From assembly GCA_009602725.1 (NCBI GenBank), contig WELB01000212.1, positions 210,825 to 235,139 on the forward strand: DNA of 24,315 nucleotides. Direction: 5' to 3'. Origin of the DNA: Spirogloea muscicola (taxonomy: Eukaryota; Streptophyta; Zygnematophyceae; Spirogloeales; Spirogloeaceae). A program made the translations under genes and the position numbers. This document shows, piece by piece, positions 1-9,213 of this stretch. The notes beneath the pieces are model-generated. The model was not told where the DNA came from and searched no databases. It saw only the letters and a list, made by a program, of their open reading frames with translations. The first letter of the stretch is position 1. Every line of letters starts with the position of its first letter.

Positions 1-242
1 GCGAGCCTTGCGCGCCCGGTGCTGGCGGAGCCGCCGCCCGGCACCGGCGCCGAGGACCTGGTGCCGTCCTTCAGCAGGCCGCCTTGTGAGCCCCCCAGTC
101 GAGACCCCGCTGTCTCCGTCGCCAGAGAGCTCTTGCCGCTGGGTTGCGTGACGGCCGAGCCCACGGCTGCCCGTCGTCCCGCGGCTGCGACCCGCTTGTG
201 GAGAAACGAGCAGCGAGGGTATGGCCGCTTGGGGCAGCAACA
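1..242. other. GC-rich 5' flank of the bilin reductase gene
   Basis: This stretch is very GC-rich and open in several frames, none with recognisable protein similarity. It probably holds the 5' UTR or promoter of the bilin reductase, or an upstream exon encoding a transit peptide. The frame of exon 1 stays open upstream to 144, so translation could start earlier than 243, but no ATG there gives a convincing extension. Confidence 0.35.
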
Positions 243-2063
243 ATGGCAAGACCCTTCTGGTGGAGCCCTGACGCGCCGAAGCGGCAGTGGAGCAAGCTGT
301 GCATCCTCTCGGCGGCGCTGACCCTCTCGTGGCGGCGTGGGTCTGATGGACCAGGGGCTGACGGCGCGGCGACGGCGCAAGAGCCGCAGCTCCTCTTCCT
401 GCCGTACATGCGGCACCAGTGGGCGGCGCTGGCGGCCCAGCCCGGCGCCGCCGACGCGCCGCTGCCGGCGGCGCTGGCCCACAACACCTCCACGCGCGGC
501 GCCGGCGCGGTCATGCGCAACTGGCTCTTCCGCACCGACCGCCTGGCGCGCCTGCGCATGACCTACTTCCAGGGCGGCGAGATGCAGGCCTTCAACAGCC
601 TCGCCTACCCTGACACCAGGTCATGCTCGCTTGCTTCAAGGCCCTCCATCCTGCGCGAGCTTGCTCAGCATCTTGCTCCAGAAGAAGTGAGGAAGCTCGC
701 CCTGACAGAAGGACCCATGGTTGGTATCAGTGCTAGCTGCCGTTGCAGCTGCGTGATCACATACCGTGGCCCTGATGGGCAGCTTGAGCTGCATGAAGGT
801 TGTCATCGCTGCAGATTTGACATGCCCCTGCTTGGCATTGACCTCATCATCCTCGGAGGCAAGAGGGTCCTCTGCGCAATGGACTTCCACCCCCTGTATG
901 ATGACCCCGTCTACATGGTGCACGCCTCATTCTGCCGAGGCCTTCAGATTCTACTTGGACCAGAGCTTTCATGAATCCTGGAATTTAGCTGGCAGCTCTG
1001 CTGTGAGTAACAGGTGGCCTGCGTAACCAAAATGACCACCTCTGCACAAGTAGTGCACTCTTGCCAAGCCTGATCTTTTCATGCTCTGCACGTGATCCAG
1101 GACAAGCATACATCGGCGCTGGCTTCCGTCCACTCCCGTTTCAGTGAGCTGTATGGGCAGAAGTCGGCCAAGTTCTTTGACGGCGACAAATTCTTCTCGC
1201 CGCACATGATATTTTACAGGTCGATCAAGGGGACTGCTGATCCTGTCCTACAGGTTTGTCTGTCGTGCACCTGCATGCTGGCAGCAGCATATATTGCCAA
1301 TCCACATGCCGTTCGTGTCTATGCTTGGGAAGTAAGCAACAAACTCACAGCAAGCACAGGGCCTGCTCGTCTAGTCACGTAGTACATGCTTGTTGTACTT
1401 TGTGTCAAGAGACCTTCCAAATCGGCTTGGCCCTCCTTCGAGCAAGAGACAGTTTGCAATCTAGATTCCATAGGTCCTTAGCACACGAGCTGCGGAGCAG
1501 CGAGTCAGCTTGTGACTAGGAGCAGCTTAAAGCACGACGAGCCTGCTTGCTAATTGCAACTTTAAAATGCAAGTCATACCTATTCACAAAGATTTGTCTG
1601 GTGATTGATGCAGGTGCAGGGAGGCAGCTTGTTTGAAGCTTTTAAGGTGTATATTGACACCTACTTGAGGCAGCTGAATGAGGCTTGCCCTGTTGAGTCA
1701 GAGCAACACAATATGGCCAAGCAGCAGATGGCATACAACCAGTACATGGCAAGACGCGATCCTGCTGTGCAGGTCTTTAGCAGCTTATTCGGCAAGGAGG
1801 TAAACATAAGTTGCTTCATTGTGATTGTTTCACTTGATTTCTCAGTTGTCTGCACTTTTGAGCATAAAGAATTTGCAAACTGCACAACGAAGTTGCTCTG
1901 CAGTGCTGGCATGAGATGGAATTCCAGCTGCTCTGTAGTTTGATGCTCCATCCACATTCACGAAGTGAATTCAACTATCTGTTCTGGCTTGTGACAGTGG
2001 GCCGAGAGGTTAACTCGGGAGTTTCTTTTCCCTGGCGGGAACCATTTTAGCTTTGATAAATAA
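243..2063 (+). CDS. Ferredoxin-dependent bilin reductase (HY2/PebA/PebB family), five exons
   Basis: Proposed exons are 243-619, 815-917, 1101-1253, 1614-1799 and 1998-2063. They join in frame to 294 aa. All introns are GT-AG. Exon 4 could also start at 1620 in the same phase. Family landmarks appear in order: MQAFNSLAYPDTRFDMPLLG across the first junction, then GIDLIILGGKRVLCAMDFHP (about residues 133-152), KFFDGDKFFSPHMIFYR, and a C-terminal FGKEWAERLTREFLFPGG. Asp135 in GIDL matches the position of the conserved catalytic Asp as I remember it. Enzymes of this family reduce biliverdin IX-alpha with electrons from ferredoxin, usually in the plastid, giving phytochromobilin, phycoerythrobilin or related bilins. 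The GIDL and VLDFQPL-like stretch looks more like PebB/HY2 than PcyA, but the product cannot be fixed from sequence reading. The start at 243 is the first reasonable ATG. A transit peptide is not obvious, so an upstream exon is possible. Confidence 0.88.
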
Positions 2064-2228
2064 CACCTACAATTGAAAAGGTGACTTTTGACTGTGCATT
2101 TTTGTAGTGCGAAAGCCGTGGTCATGTTGATTTATTGCACTTCAGAGCACATTTTACTAGGTATGAGCTGTCTGTCAATTGAGCATCTTCATTGCTATCT
2201 GTAGTACAAAGTTTCGTTCATCTTTCAT

Positions 2229-2233
2229 TGTAA
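2229..2233 (+). terminator. Candidate TGTAA poly(A) signal of the bilin reductase
   Basis: TGTAA lies 166 bases after the bilin reductase stop codon, in AT-rich 3' flank. TGTAA is the usual poly(A) signal of chlorophyte nuclear genes. It sits about 90 bases from the opposing TGTAA of the LEA-like gene. Confidence 0.45.
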
Positions 2234-2322
2234 ACGTCATACACATGGAATCTGGAGAGGTTGGCTAACACATCAATTGAGCAGATAATAGAAGAAATTT
2301 ACAAAGGCTAAAGGCTTGTCTT

Positions 2323-2327
2323 TTACA
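2323..2327 (-). terminator. Candidate TGTAA poly(A) signal of the LEA-like gene
   Basis: The + strand reads TTACA here, so the minus strand carries TGTAA 103 bases after the LEA-like stop codon. The two convergent genes would therefore end almost back to back. Confidence 0.45.
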
Positions 2328-2429
2328 AGGTATAGATTTCAAAGGGTAAACAACAAATTGGTCACTGTTGGTCATTGTCTACAGCTACTCCACAAAGAGG
2401 GTAGCAAAACAGCTGGCAGTAAGCTTAGC

Positions 2430-3355
2430 TTAGGATGAGATTCTCTCATCAACAGATGAATCTACAGTGCCAGTCTTCTTATCATCATGCATTTGGTCGT
2501 GGTGACCGGTGACCTTGGCCTTCATATTTTGAGCTGCATGAGTAATCTTCTCGCCAATGCCCTGAATAGCAGCCCCAGTCTTGCCAGCAGCATTTGCTGT
2601 ACCCTCCTTCACAGCTCCAGCTGTATGTCCTGCAGTCTCCTTTGCGTGCTCTCCTAAGCCCTGACAGAGATGGTGTGAAGCATTTTTTAGTTACCATCCT
2701 TAACGCCCGTTCATGTGGGACACACGGCACTGATGGCACATAGCTTGTGCCAGATGGGTCTGCTATTGTGAAGCAGAGGCACACATCATCTCTTGTTGTA
2801 TATCTGAGCCAAGGCGGCAAAGTGAAGCTACACTTTCAGAGCCAACTGAAGCTACAAACTAGAGCATGGAAGTGCTTCTTCTCGACACTTACAGCGGCGC
2901 TCTGCTTCGCATGGTCGGCCTTGATGTTCTGGTCAGCACCACCGCCGTGAAGGTTGCCCTGAGCAGCCTGCTCATGCCCTGCAATCTCAGCCTGTCGTGT
3001 CCAGAAAGACGATCACTCAAGGGTAAGCTGTCCCACCTTCAACAGCTTGCCATCTCAGCCTGTAGTATTCATATTGACACCTATCCAGGCACTCTCAAGT
3101 GATGGCTGCCAGCTTCAAAAGCTTCGATGTACAACATCGCCCGACCACACAATTGCGTTTCTTCAGAATTCTCCTCCTGGCTAAGGTTCTTCCAGGAGAG
3201 ACGGTCATCCACAGCGATAAGCAGTAACAGGGCCAGCAGGAAGAGCCTTGCCGTACCTTGGTGTCCGCCACTGTGTTGTCAATCTTGTCTTGCGCACGCT
3301 CGGTCTTGTCCTGCAACGCCTGGTTGGTGTTAGCGGTGTAGCCCTCGGAGGCCAT
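2430..3355 (-). CDS. LEA-like hydrophilic stress protein, three exons
   Basis: Exons on the minus strand are 3355-3257, 2991-2893 and 2660-2430. All junctions are GT-AG in phase 0, giving 142 aa. The protein starts MASEGYTANTNQALQDKTER and is rich in Ala, Lys, Gly, Gln, His and Asp, with no Cys, Trp or Phe. It contains loose amphipathic repeats such as HAKETAGHTAGAVKEGTANA and GEKITHAAQNMKAKVTGHHD. This composition is typical of group 3 LEA and related algal hardening-induced proteins, which are unfolded in solution and protect membranes and proteins during drying or freezing. The first two exons are 99 nt each, possibly from duplication of a repeat module. There is no clear targeting peptide. 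The upstream DNA has a TATA box and ABRE-like boxes, in keeping with stress induction. Function is inferred from composition and repeats, so the family call is firmer than the exact subclass. Confidence 0.82.
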
Positions 3356-3424
3356 TGCGGCTGCTGGGAGAGGGGCGGCCTGGTCGCTGGTAGAAGCGGA
3401 GGGCTGACAAAAGCGAAAGCGGTG

Positions 3425-3448
3425 CGGGCGGCGGCGGCGGCGGCGGCG
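3425..3448. repeat. GGC trinucleotide microsatellite in the LEA 5' region
   Basis: A run of GGC triplets lies about 70-95 bases upstream of the LEA-like ATG, in the probable 5' UTR. It is a simple repeat within the GC-rich gene head and probably varies in length between strains. Confidence 0.7.
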
Positions 3449-3523
3449 AAGGTGGCTACGGTGGCGGCGGGGGGTGCTATGGATATGATGAGAGGTTGAG
3501 TCGGCTGCCGCCGTTGTTAAGTT

Positions 3524-3530
3524 CTATATA
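3524..3530 (-). promoter_or_regulatory. TATA box of the LEA-like gene
   Basis: On the minus strand this reads TATATAG within CCTATATAGAAC, inside an otherwise GC-rich stretch. It lies about 170 bases upstream of the ATG at 3355, so transcription would begin near 3495 with a 5' UTR of roughly 140 bases. The isolated AT-rich hexamer in GC-rich DNA is the main support. Confidence 0.6.
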
Positions 3531-3587
3531 GGCGGCGCCCGCTGCTTCGCCTCCTTGTGCCCGTCCGTGCCCGGCAGGTGCGGCACG

Positions 3588-3716
3588 CCACGTGTCGACG
3601 TCCGAGCGTGGCCCTCGACCTGGCAAGCTCACCACGGACCGCCGCGTGTCACGAGCTGACGCGGCTGCTGCAGAAGGCCTCCCTCGGAGCGACACGCGTC
3701 TCTATCACCACGTGTC
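3588..3716. promoter_or_regulatory. Cluster of G-box/ABRE and CE3-like elements upstream of the LEA gene
   Basis: The 9-mer CCACGTGTC occurs twice, at 3588-3596 and 3708-3716. Between them are CCGCGTGTC (3642-3650) and its reverse-complement form GACACGCG (3691-3698). In plants, ACGTGTC is the ABRE core and CGCGTGTC resembles coupling element CE3. The two classes together drive LEA genes through bZIP factors. All four lie 60-190 bases upstream of the TATA box. Whether an alga uses them in the same way is inference. Confidence 0.55.
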
Positions 3717-3749
3717 ATTATCGGACGGACCCAGCTGTCGCGGCATGAT

Positions 3750-3970
3750 AAGAGAATGGCGCGCCCTGAGAGAAGAGGGGGCTGGCCAAGCCAGCCCAAA
3801 ACGAATGCACACTATCCAAAAGCCAAAAAAGGTGCCGACAGTAAAAACTACACACTAGACACGAGACGATGCACATGGAAGCTCAGAACCCGCGAGTGAG
3901 CAAAATCAGGTCTGAGTAACTCGCTGCAGGAAAGGAAGCACTCCGGCGAGACCCTGAGGCAGCATTAGCG
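3750..3970 (-). mobile_element. 5'-truncated non-LTR retrotransposon 3' end, family A
   Basis: On the minus strand this holds the decayed end of a reverse-transcriptase ORF (around 3965-3890), followed by a 3' UTR. It parallels 11270-11040 (-) and 13190-13430 (+) over about 200 bases. The shared hairpin GGGCTGGCCAAGCCAGCCC lies near 3787-3806. No reverse transcriptase core remains. The copy ends close to the ABRE-like cluster of the LEA gene, so the insertion sits directly upstream of that promoter. Confidence 0.65.
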
Positions 3971-3984
3971 CGACAATCACGCGT

Positions 3985-4110
3985 GTGGCTTGACAGAGAG
4001 AAGTGGCTATCCCAGATGGGGGCAAGGGGGCTGTGACAAGCCTGCCCGAAAAGAATCGACAAAGTTTCGAAAGGGCCAAATGACGGAGGGGCCTAAAGCG
4101 CTTAGCAGCT
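3985..4110 (-). repeat. Family A 3' UTR module
   Basis: This repeats the module seen at 12478-12585 in the same orientation: an AAGTGGC..CCCA..TGGGGG lead, then GGGCTGTG..AAGCC..CC, GACAAAG.TTCGAA.GGGCC and AAATGACGGAGGGG. It is a fragment of the family A 3' UTR without any ORF end. The agreement with 12548-12580 is close. Confidence 0.55.
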
Positions 4111-4333
4111 ATGAAGGGGCCTGATAGATAGCCTCGCGGGTTGGGGCCGGGGTTGTTGTTCTAGTTGTGGATTGTCGTCGGTGCCCCTGGACGCTCCTTG
4201 CTGAGTCGCTGACCCCGGCTTCGCGGAGGCCCGCGTTAAGCCGTCCGATCGCGGGCCGGTGTTCTACCTAACAGCTGAGATCGCGCGGCGTCGGCTGCTG
4301 TCTTCCGTCTGTTGAGCCGGCCTCGCGTTAAAG
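4111..4333. other. No recognisable feature
   Basis: GC-rich DNA between two retroelement fragments. I see no long open frame with protein similarity, no RNA gene and no repeat shared with the rest of the window. Confidence 0.4.
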
Positions 4334-4640
4334 GAAAGGCGCGCGGGGCGCATGAAATGAAAAGGGAGGCCAATTCAAGCCAATACACAGTTCAAGCAGA
4401 GGCGAGTGCGAACTAAACAAGGCTACATAATACAGAGACCTAAACTAAGGTGCCTAAGGTGACATTAGTACCCACGGGAGAGCACAAACAAATCGGACAA
4501 GCTAACTTGGGGAGCTGGAGTGCCGCCACGAAAGCCGGAGGCCTGACTTAGAGCGCGCCCTGCACGTTGATGAAGAGCCAATGCTTGCGAGCGCAGCAAA
4601 CAAAGCGAGAGCCGCATTCTATAATATGCGTTAAGAATGT
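4334..4640 (-). mobile_element. 5'-truncated non-LTR retrotransposon 3' end, family B copy 1
   Basis: On the minus strand this encodes the last part of a retrotransposon ORF, YYRMRLSLCLLRSQALALHQ through QVSLSDLFVLSRGY and stop, then a 3' UTR starting TGTCACCTTAGGCACCTTAG. It matches 11930-12217 (+) with only scattered single-base differences and stops at the same point (GCGCGCCTTTC). That point therefore marks the 3' end of the element, which has no poly(A) tail. The high similarity suggests a recent insertion. Confidence 0.75.
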
Positions 4641-4770
4641 GAGCAGGCGCGTGGTGCGCACGAGATGAAAGCGAGGCCAATTCAAGCTAATACATTGTTC
4701 AGGCAGAAAATGCAGAATGCAAAAGATGCAGTGCAAACTATGTGGCTACATTAAATGGAGCCCTATACTA
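4641..4770 (-). mobile_element. Diverged family B 3' UTR fragment
   Basis: The + text GAGATGAAAGCGAGGCCAAT (around 4662) and the following CAAGCTAATACATTGTTCAG parallel the family B tail at 4355-4400. Matches continue to TATACTAAGGAAGG near 4775. This is an older, diverged copy placed head to tail with copy 1, so the younger element inserted at or next to the end of the older one. Confidence 0.55.
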
Positions 4771-5439
4771 AGGAAGGAGGGGCGGGAGGGCAAAGGCCAT
4801 GCTAGCCCCCCTTCTCTCAGGGCGAGCACTTTCGTTCTTCATCGGGGGCTGGGTGGCCGAAGGGGCAGGATCTGCAGCCGCGTTTGCTACGGAGCGGTGG
4901 CAGCCGTGCCGGTGGGGCCTTGTCGACCCGTCTGGGGCTGCTTTAGGACTGGGAGGCAGCAAGAGATAGAAAGAAGAAAGAGATAGGCCGAAAAGCTGCA
5001 TTAAGAGCGAGTGCACACCGAAGGACGAATAGCACAGCATATAAGGGGTGGGCGCTCGATTGCTCAATTGACAGGCAGCCGCTTGCTGGATTGGCAAGGC
5101 GAATGCAGCCAACCAGCTCCACAGTGGCTTTTCCAGGCTGGCAGGGCTGTGCGGACGAGCACGCGCAGCGCCGCCGGCTTGAGGAGTCCAATGCCCATGA
5201 CAGGGTAACTCTGGCAATAGGCAATTTGACCACAAATGGTTAACTTCAGGCTCGAGTGCCCGCGTCTGCCCGGTGCCTTTGGTCTGATCGACAGCCTTTG
5301 GGATCTGGTAGCTCCTGATGTTGTTCCTGTTGCCTGCAGTCAATAGCCTCAGCTTGTCGTCCACTCAGTGTTCTCGACTGGGCTCCTTGTGAAGGCGGCT
5401 CGCTACCTGTCCTCAACCCCAACTAGTTAAGCATACAGA
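4771..5439. other. Unassigned intergenic DNA
   Basis: This stretch has a long minus-strand open frame (5364-4768), but its composition is that of chance GC-rich DNA and it shows no domain. A purine-rich tract lies around 4965-4990. It may be the rest of a retroelement too decayed to recognise. Confidence 0.35.
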
Positions 5440-6213
5440 GCGGATGATTTGGAGGTACAAGATGACAAGCTGCTGCTTCTCAGATGCAACGCATGGCATG
5501 CTGAGGAGCCCACTGCATATTGAGCCCTAAGCCGGCCATACTTAAGCGAAGCTGCTGTAGCCACAGCAATACTTGTGGGAAAGATGTCTGATAAGGTAGT
5601 GATCGACGTCGTCGACAAGCCTCTGGCAAGCTGGATCCGGGAGCATCTGAAGACACCATGTAATTATAGAGGGAATGAGAGAGCCAATTGCCGCAATCTG
5701 AGATTGCGGGGGTGTATGGAGGAGGAGGATGAGCCCATATAGGACGAGATGTGGAATCGTTGGCTCTTCAGTTACAAAACGATGGAGAAGAGGGGTCCAG
5801 CTAGGTACCAGGTGCCGCCCATTCTAACGAGACTTCCACCTGGGACCGTGCTTTTCGAGGATCTTTCCAGATGAATAGCAGGGACGATCTGACTGTGGAC
5901 TATGTGCTGGCTCGCCTCCTTTGCAAGGAACGAGACTTGGAGAAACCAATACGCAGTCTGTATGACAGCCAAGCAGCTCTGATTGCCAGACGTCGAGCAA
6001 GATCTCGGGCACCACTTGGACTTAGTCCTTCTCTCTGATGTATTGGTGATGCTTAAGGCTTCATACAGCTATAAAAGAATAGAGAAACAACAGACTTACT
6101 CCCATTGCGGCTACCTCGTTCGCATCTCTCAACCAAAAGGGCTCCTCTCAGGCCTCCACACAGGTGCCCCATCCGGTGAAGATACTGGTGACGAAAATCA
6201 AGTATACATCTAA
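5440..6213 (+). pseudogene. Decayed Ty1/copia gag remnant (UBN2-like)
   Basis: Broken frames carry recognisable pieces of a copia-type Gag in the right order. First comes TAILVGKMSDKVVIDVVDKP around 5565-5620, resembling the start of the UBN2 region. ILTRLPPGTVLFEDL follows around 5820-5865, like the usual LxxLPPxYxxxVxxL. After one frame change comes DDLTVDYVLARLLCKERDLE around 5890-5945, the classic LTLDxVxxRLLxEE motif. A possible relic of the zinc knuckle follows (YSHCGYLVRIS, about 6098-6130). Stop codons and frame changes break the reading. No LTR, protease, integrase or reverse transcriptase was found around it. The identification rests on motif order recalled from the family. Confidence 0.6.
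5691..5709. repeat. 19-bp palindrome
   Basis: CCGCAATCT-G-AGATTGCGG has perfect 9-bp arms around a single central base. It lies inside the copia gag remnant. It could fold as a cruciform or be a chance product of decay. Confidence 0.6.
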
Positions 6214-6631
6214 CACGCCAATGATGGCAGATGCTGGTGGCTTGTTCCTTCCGTTGTACAACCCCCCATGCCAACAAGGCTGCTGCTCCTGATTGATTAC
6301 TTCTCTGGCTACTAAAATTATACTGATTACTTCTCTTGCTTCCGAAAATATTGTTGACCAGGGTTACGTCTATCACCAGGTGACGTCACCAACAAGAGCA
6401 ACTGAACAGGTGATTTGAGATATTGTGAGCACAGAACGAGTTGTGTGACTTTGTCGATCCTAGCAAGTTGTGCTGTAGAAAGTCGAAGATAAAGCTGCCA
6501 GCCATAGTACATGCTCGTGAAAAGCACACAACACTCATGCCACTTGGGGACGCATCACTAAATTTGCAACAATTTTCGCTTCTCTAGTCAATCTGGGCCC
6601 TCTGCTTTGGCCACACATTATCTCGTGCCTC
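6214..6631. other. Intergenic DNA with a short tandem duplication and a CRE-like palindrome
   Basis: Two copies of a unit of about 32 bases, starting TGATTACTTCTCT, lie at about 6292-6320 and 6324-6352. At 6379-6390 the perfect palindrome GGTGACGTCACC contains TGACGTCA, the site bound by CRE/TGA-type bZIP factors. No gene is visible. The region includes the 3' flank of RAD51D on the minus strand. Confidence 0.45.
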
Positions 6632-9213
6632 TCAAGCATGCCTGAGCTCGTCATCCAGGGCATTCACAACGCCCATTCGGCTTATTCGTACCATCACGGA
6701 CTGCTTCATGTTCTGCAACATGGACTTCGAAAGCATCAAACTACAGCTTTGCGGTGTTGGAGGTCACGAGACCTGCACCCCACAAACCTGACCTACCGAC
6801 CAATATAAGATAGCAAGCGTGAGATTTCATGAATGGTCATACTTCTTGTGCTTGTGTCCTTACCAGTAATGAAGGGGTAAGGAGAGCTGCAGAGGAGACA
6901 TTGGATGAGGGATTCTTGTTGAGAGAAAGCCGGACTTGAGGGACGCTCTTCCAGGTCTCTCCAAGCGCCGGCTTAGGCTGATCTGCATCACCTGCTACTG
7001 TGTGATTGGTGACCTGTCTTCCACGAAATAGCGCATTCAGGGGATAGTCTAAGGTCATGTACTCAGTACACAAGGTTGCAGGTGAGAAAGGCGTGAGAAG
7101 AGTGAATCCACAATTGTTCAGAAGTATGACCTGCCCTGCTCAGAGCTAAATGCATAGCACTACACCAAGCGATAATCCAAACAAGGAGAGCATCAAGTGG
7201 CTAGTTGGGACCTACAAGGACAGCAACATCATGCTCAATCGCCAGAGACTTCAATCGACGACTTAAAGTCTGCATCAAAAGGTGACCTGCACAACACTGC
7301 ACAAAGTTTTGAAAAAGCATACGTTTATTTGAACAAGCATCTCAAGACATCCATAAGACTGAGTGGTTCATTGGTAGGTGCCTGCTGCAACACCTGCAAC
7401 TGCCAGTAAAGCGAGGTGAAGTCTGGCTTACCTTGGGATTGTCCACTACCAAGTACAGGTGCCACAATTGCCGATGCCGAGTCTACTATCAACAATCTCA
7501 GCTGCTTGAAGTAATCCGTAGGCTGCATAGCATGCACGGCACCACAGAATTTATGTAGTACATTAAGATTTGCTTCAAGACATACACCTGATAAACAGCC
7601 TTCCAACAACCATGAGCTGCACTGCCTCGGGCTTCTGCACTTGACTGCAGGAGGTCTGCTGTTGTCAACATTCACAGAATCACGGGAGGGGGTCAAGTTG
7701 GTCAACATATACCTGCATCGCAAGTGTTTTCCTCCTGCAGATTTCATCTAACAAATATAGCAGGGAGTGGATATCATATGCCCTCATTCGTACGATGGAC
7801 TTCATAGCCCTGGGTATGTCTGCTTCAACCTCCTGTAGGTGGTCAAACTTCGAATCTCAGGCGCTGTGAAGGTGCAATACGCTCTCCCAGCTAGATAGGT
7901 CACGAGGCATAAAGAACAATACAGAAGTTTACACTTGGCAATTCGGCAACAAAGTCATCATCACCTAACCTGGAGCTTCTCTTCGGTGCCCACTAGTCCA
8001 CAAATCATCTGAGCAACACGTTGTGCGCTGAAAGAGTTGGCAGTGTCTACAAATGCAACGGCAACCCTATTTTTGAAGGCAGCAGCTGCTGCAATCTGGA
8101 GACAAAGCTGCGGAACATGCAAAGGCACAGTGCTTTGATCACAGTAAGGAAAGGACTTATGAGTGACAAAATTGCTTATGGTCAGTCCCTGCAAGTGATT
8201 CATGTCACAGCCGCCTTTGTGCCCTGGCCCTCATCAGCTGGTTGAATATATTCTGTCTTCATTGTTGTCATGGTATAGCACTGAGATCGTTGTACGAAGT
8301 ATGACGATTCAAGATGCTTCTTCCATGCGCATGCTTGTTTTGGTCAATGACAAGCACAAGCTTCTAAGATTTTTGCCTGAGGTTGTTGGACTGTAGACCT
8401 GAGTCTTGCCTGAAGCTGAAGTCCCGACAAACTCAATCAGAGTTCCAGATTTCACTCCGCCCCCCAGCAAGTCATCTATCCTGATGAGACACAAGGAGTC
8501 TTCAAAATCTCTAATGGCCAAGCTTTACTTTCTAGATGCTTTGAGCTGTGGATAGACAATCGAACCTCTCACAGCCACTGGAGAAGTATATGGATTGCAC
8601 TGAGGCTTGCAGGAGAGCATTTCCGTCAATCAGGCCTCGACTGAAGTGCACGTCTTTCAGGTGCTCCAGTACTGCGACGATGGCCTGCAACCAGCTCAAA
8701 CCAGAGCTGAATGTCCAGCTGTTGCCAAGATAAACAGTCAAAGCCAAGGAAGTGCTGCTGGATAACAAGCAATACAAACTCCAGCATCTCATCACATGGT
8801 CAACAATAAACAGCAGCCTGCTATTGCGAGCCCGCTGCAGGTGTGGCATGTCAACATTGCAGCTGCCGCGATAACGACGGCAAAATGCTGCACCTCCTGC
8901 CTGCTTGAGCATTCTTTTCCATCCCCAGCCAGTCCGGGCAGAGCATAAACATCTGCAATGACCAAGTCCTCCGCTGCATGGCGGATAAATCTATCAGCTG
9001 AGATTCATAGTGCACATGGTAGATGGAGGCACGTGCACAGAAGCTCATTCTTTTGGTGCTGTTGCAGAGAAAAATGGCAGCAAGCAGTGCAGTCGACATC
9101 AGGGAGCGGCATGGTATGCTCTGAAGCTCACCGGTGTGGATGGCATTGACGCGAAAGAACTCGAGGACATCCGGGCTGAGGCGGGGTAGCCGAAGTTGCG
9201 AGAGAAGGGGCAT
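6632..9213 (-). CDS. RAD51D: RAD51 paralogue RAD51D, at least ten exons
   Basis: Exons read on the minus strand are 9213-9132, 8973-8894, 8684-8566, 8480-8399, 8107-7970, 7832-7713, 7522-7432, 7286-7216 and 7013-6864. All are GT-AG with matching phases and give 311 aa. The order of domains is that of RAD51D: a short N-terminal helical part ([20 protein letters not shown]), linker [20 protein letters not shown], Walker A GTSASGKT (113-120), Walker [12 protein letters not shown] (Asp221), then [20 protein letters not shown] and [14 protein letters not shown]51D joins the BCDX2 complex, which helps load RAD51 in homologous recombination. A terminal exon reading [20 protein letters not shown] and ending at 6632 fits the family C-terminus. 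It needs a phase-2 join, whereas exon 9 ends in phase 0, so a micro-exon or other splice is missing. A phase-0 alternative ends at 6651. Human RAD51D is 328 aa, close to the length here. Confidence 0.9.

Noticed and set aside
71-559. 162-codon open frame on the minus strand
   Set aside because: It is the complement of the GC-rich bilin reductase first exon, with no domain.
4768-5364. 198-codon open frame on the minus strand
   Set aside because: Chance composition, no domain, and it overlaps unassigned GC-rich and repeat DNA.
5583-5741. Small frame starting MSDKVVIDVVDKPLASWIRE
   Set aside because: Considered as a small gene; its start fits a copia Gag segment and the frame then runs into non-family sequence, so it was kept only as part of the gag remnant.
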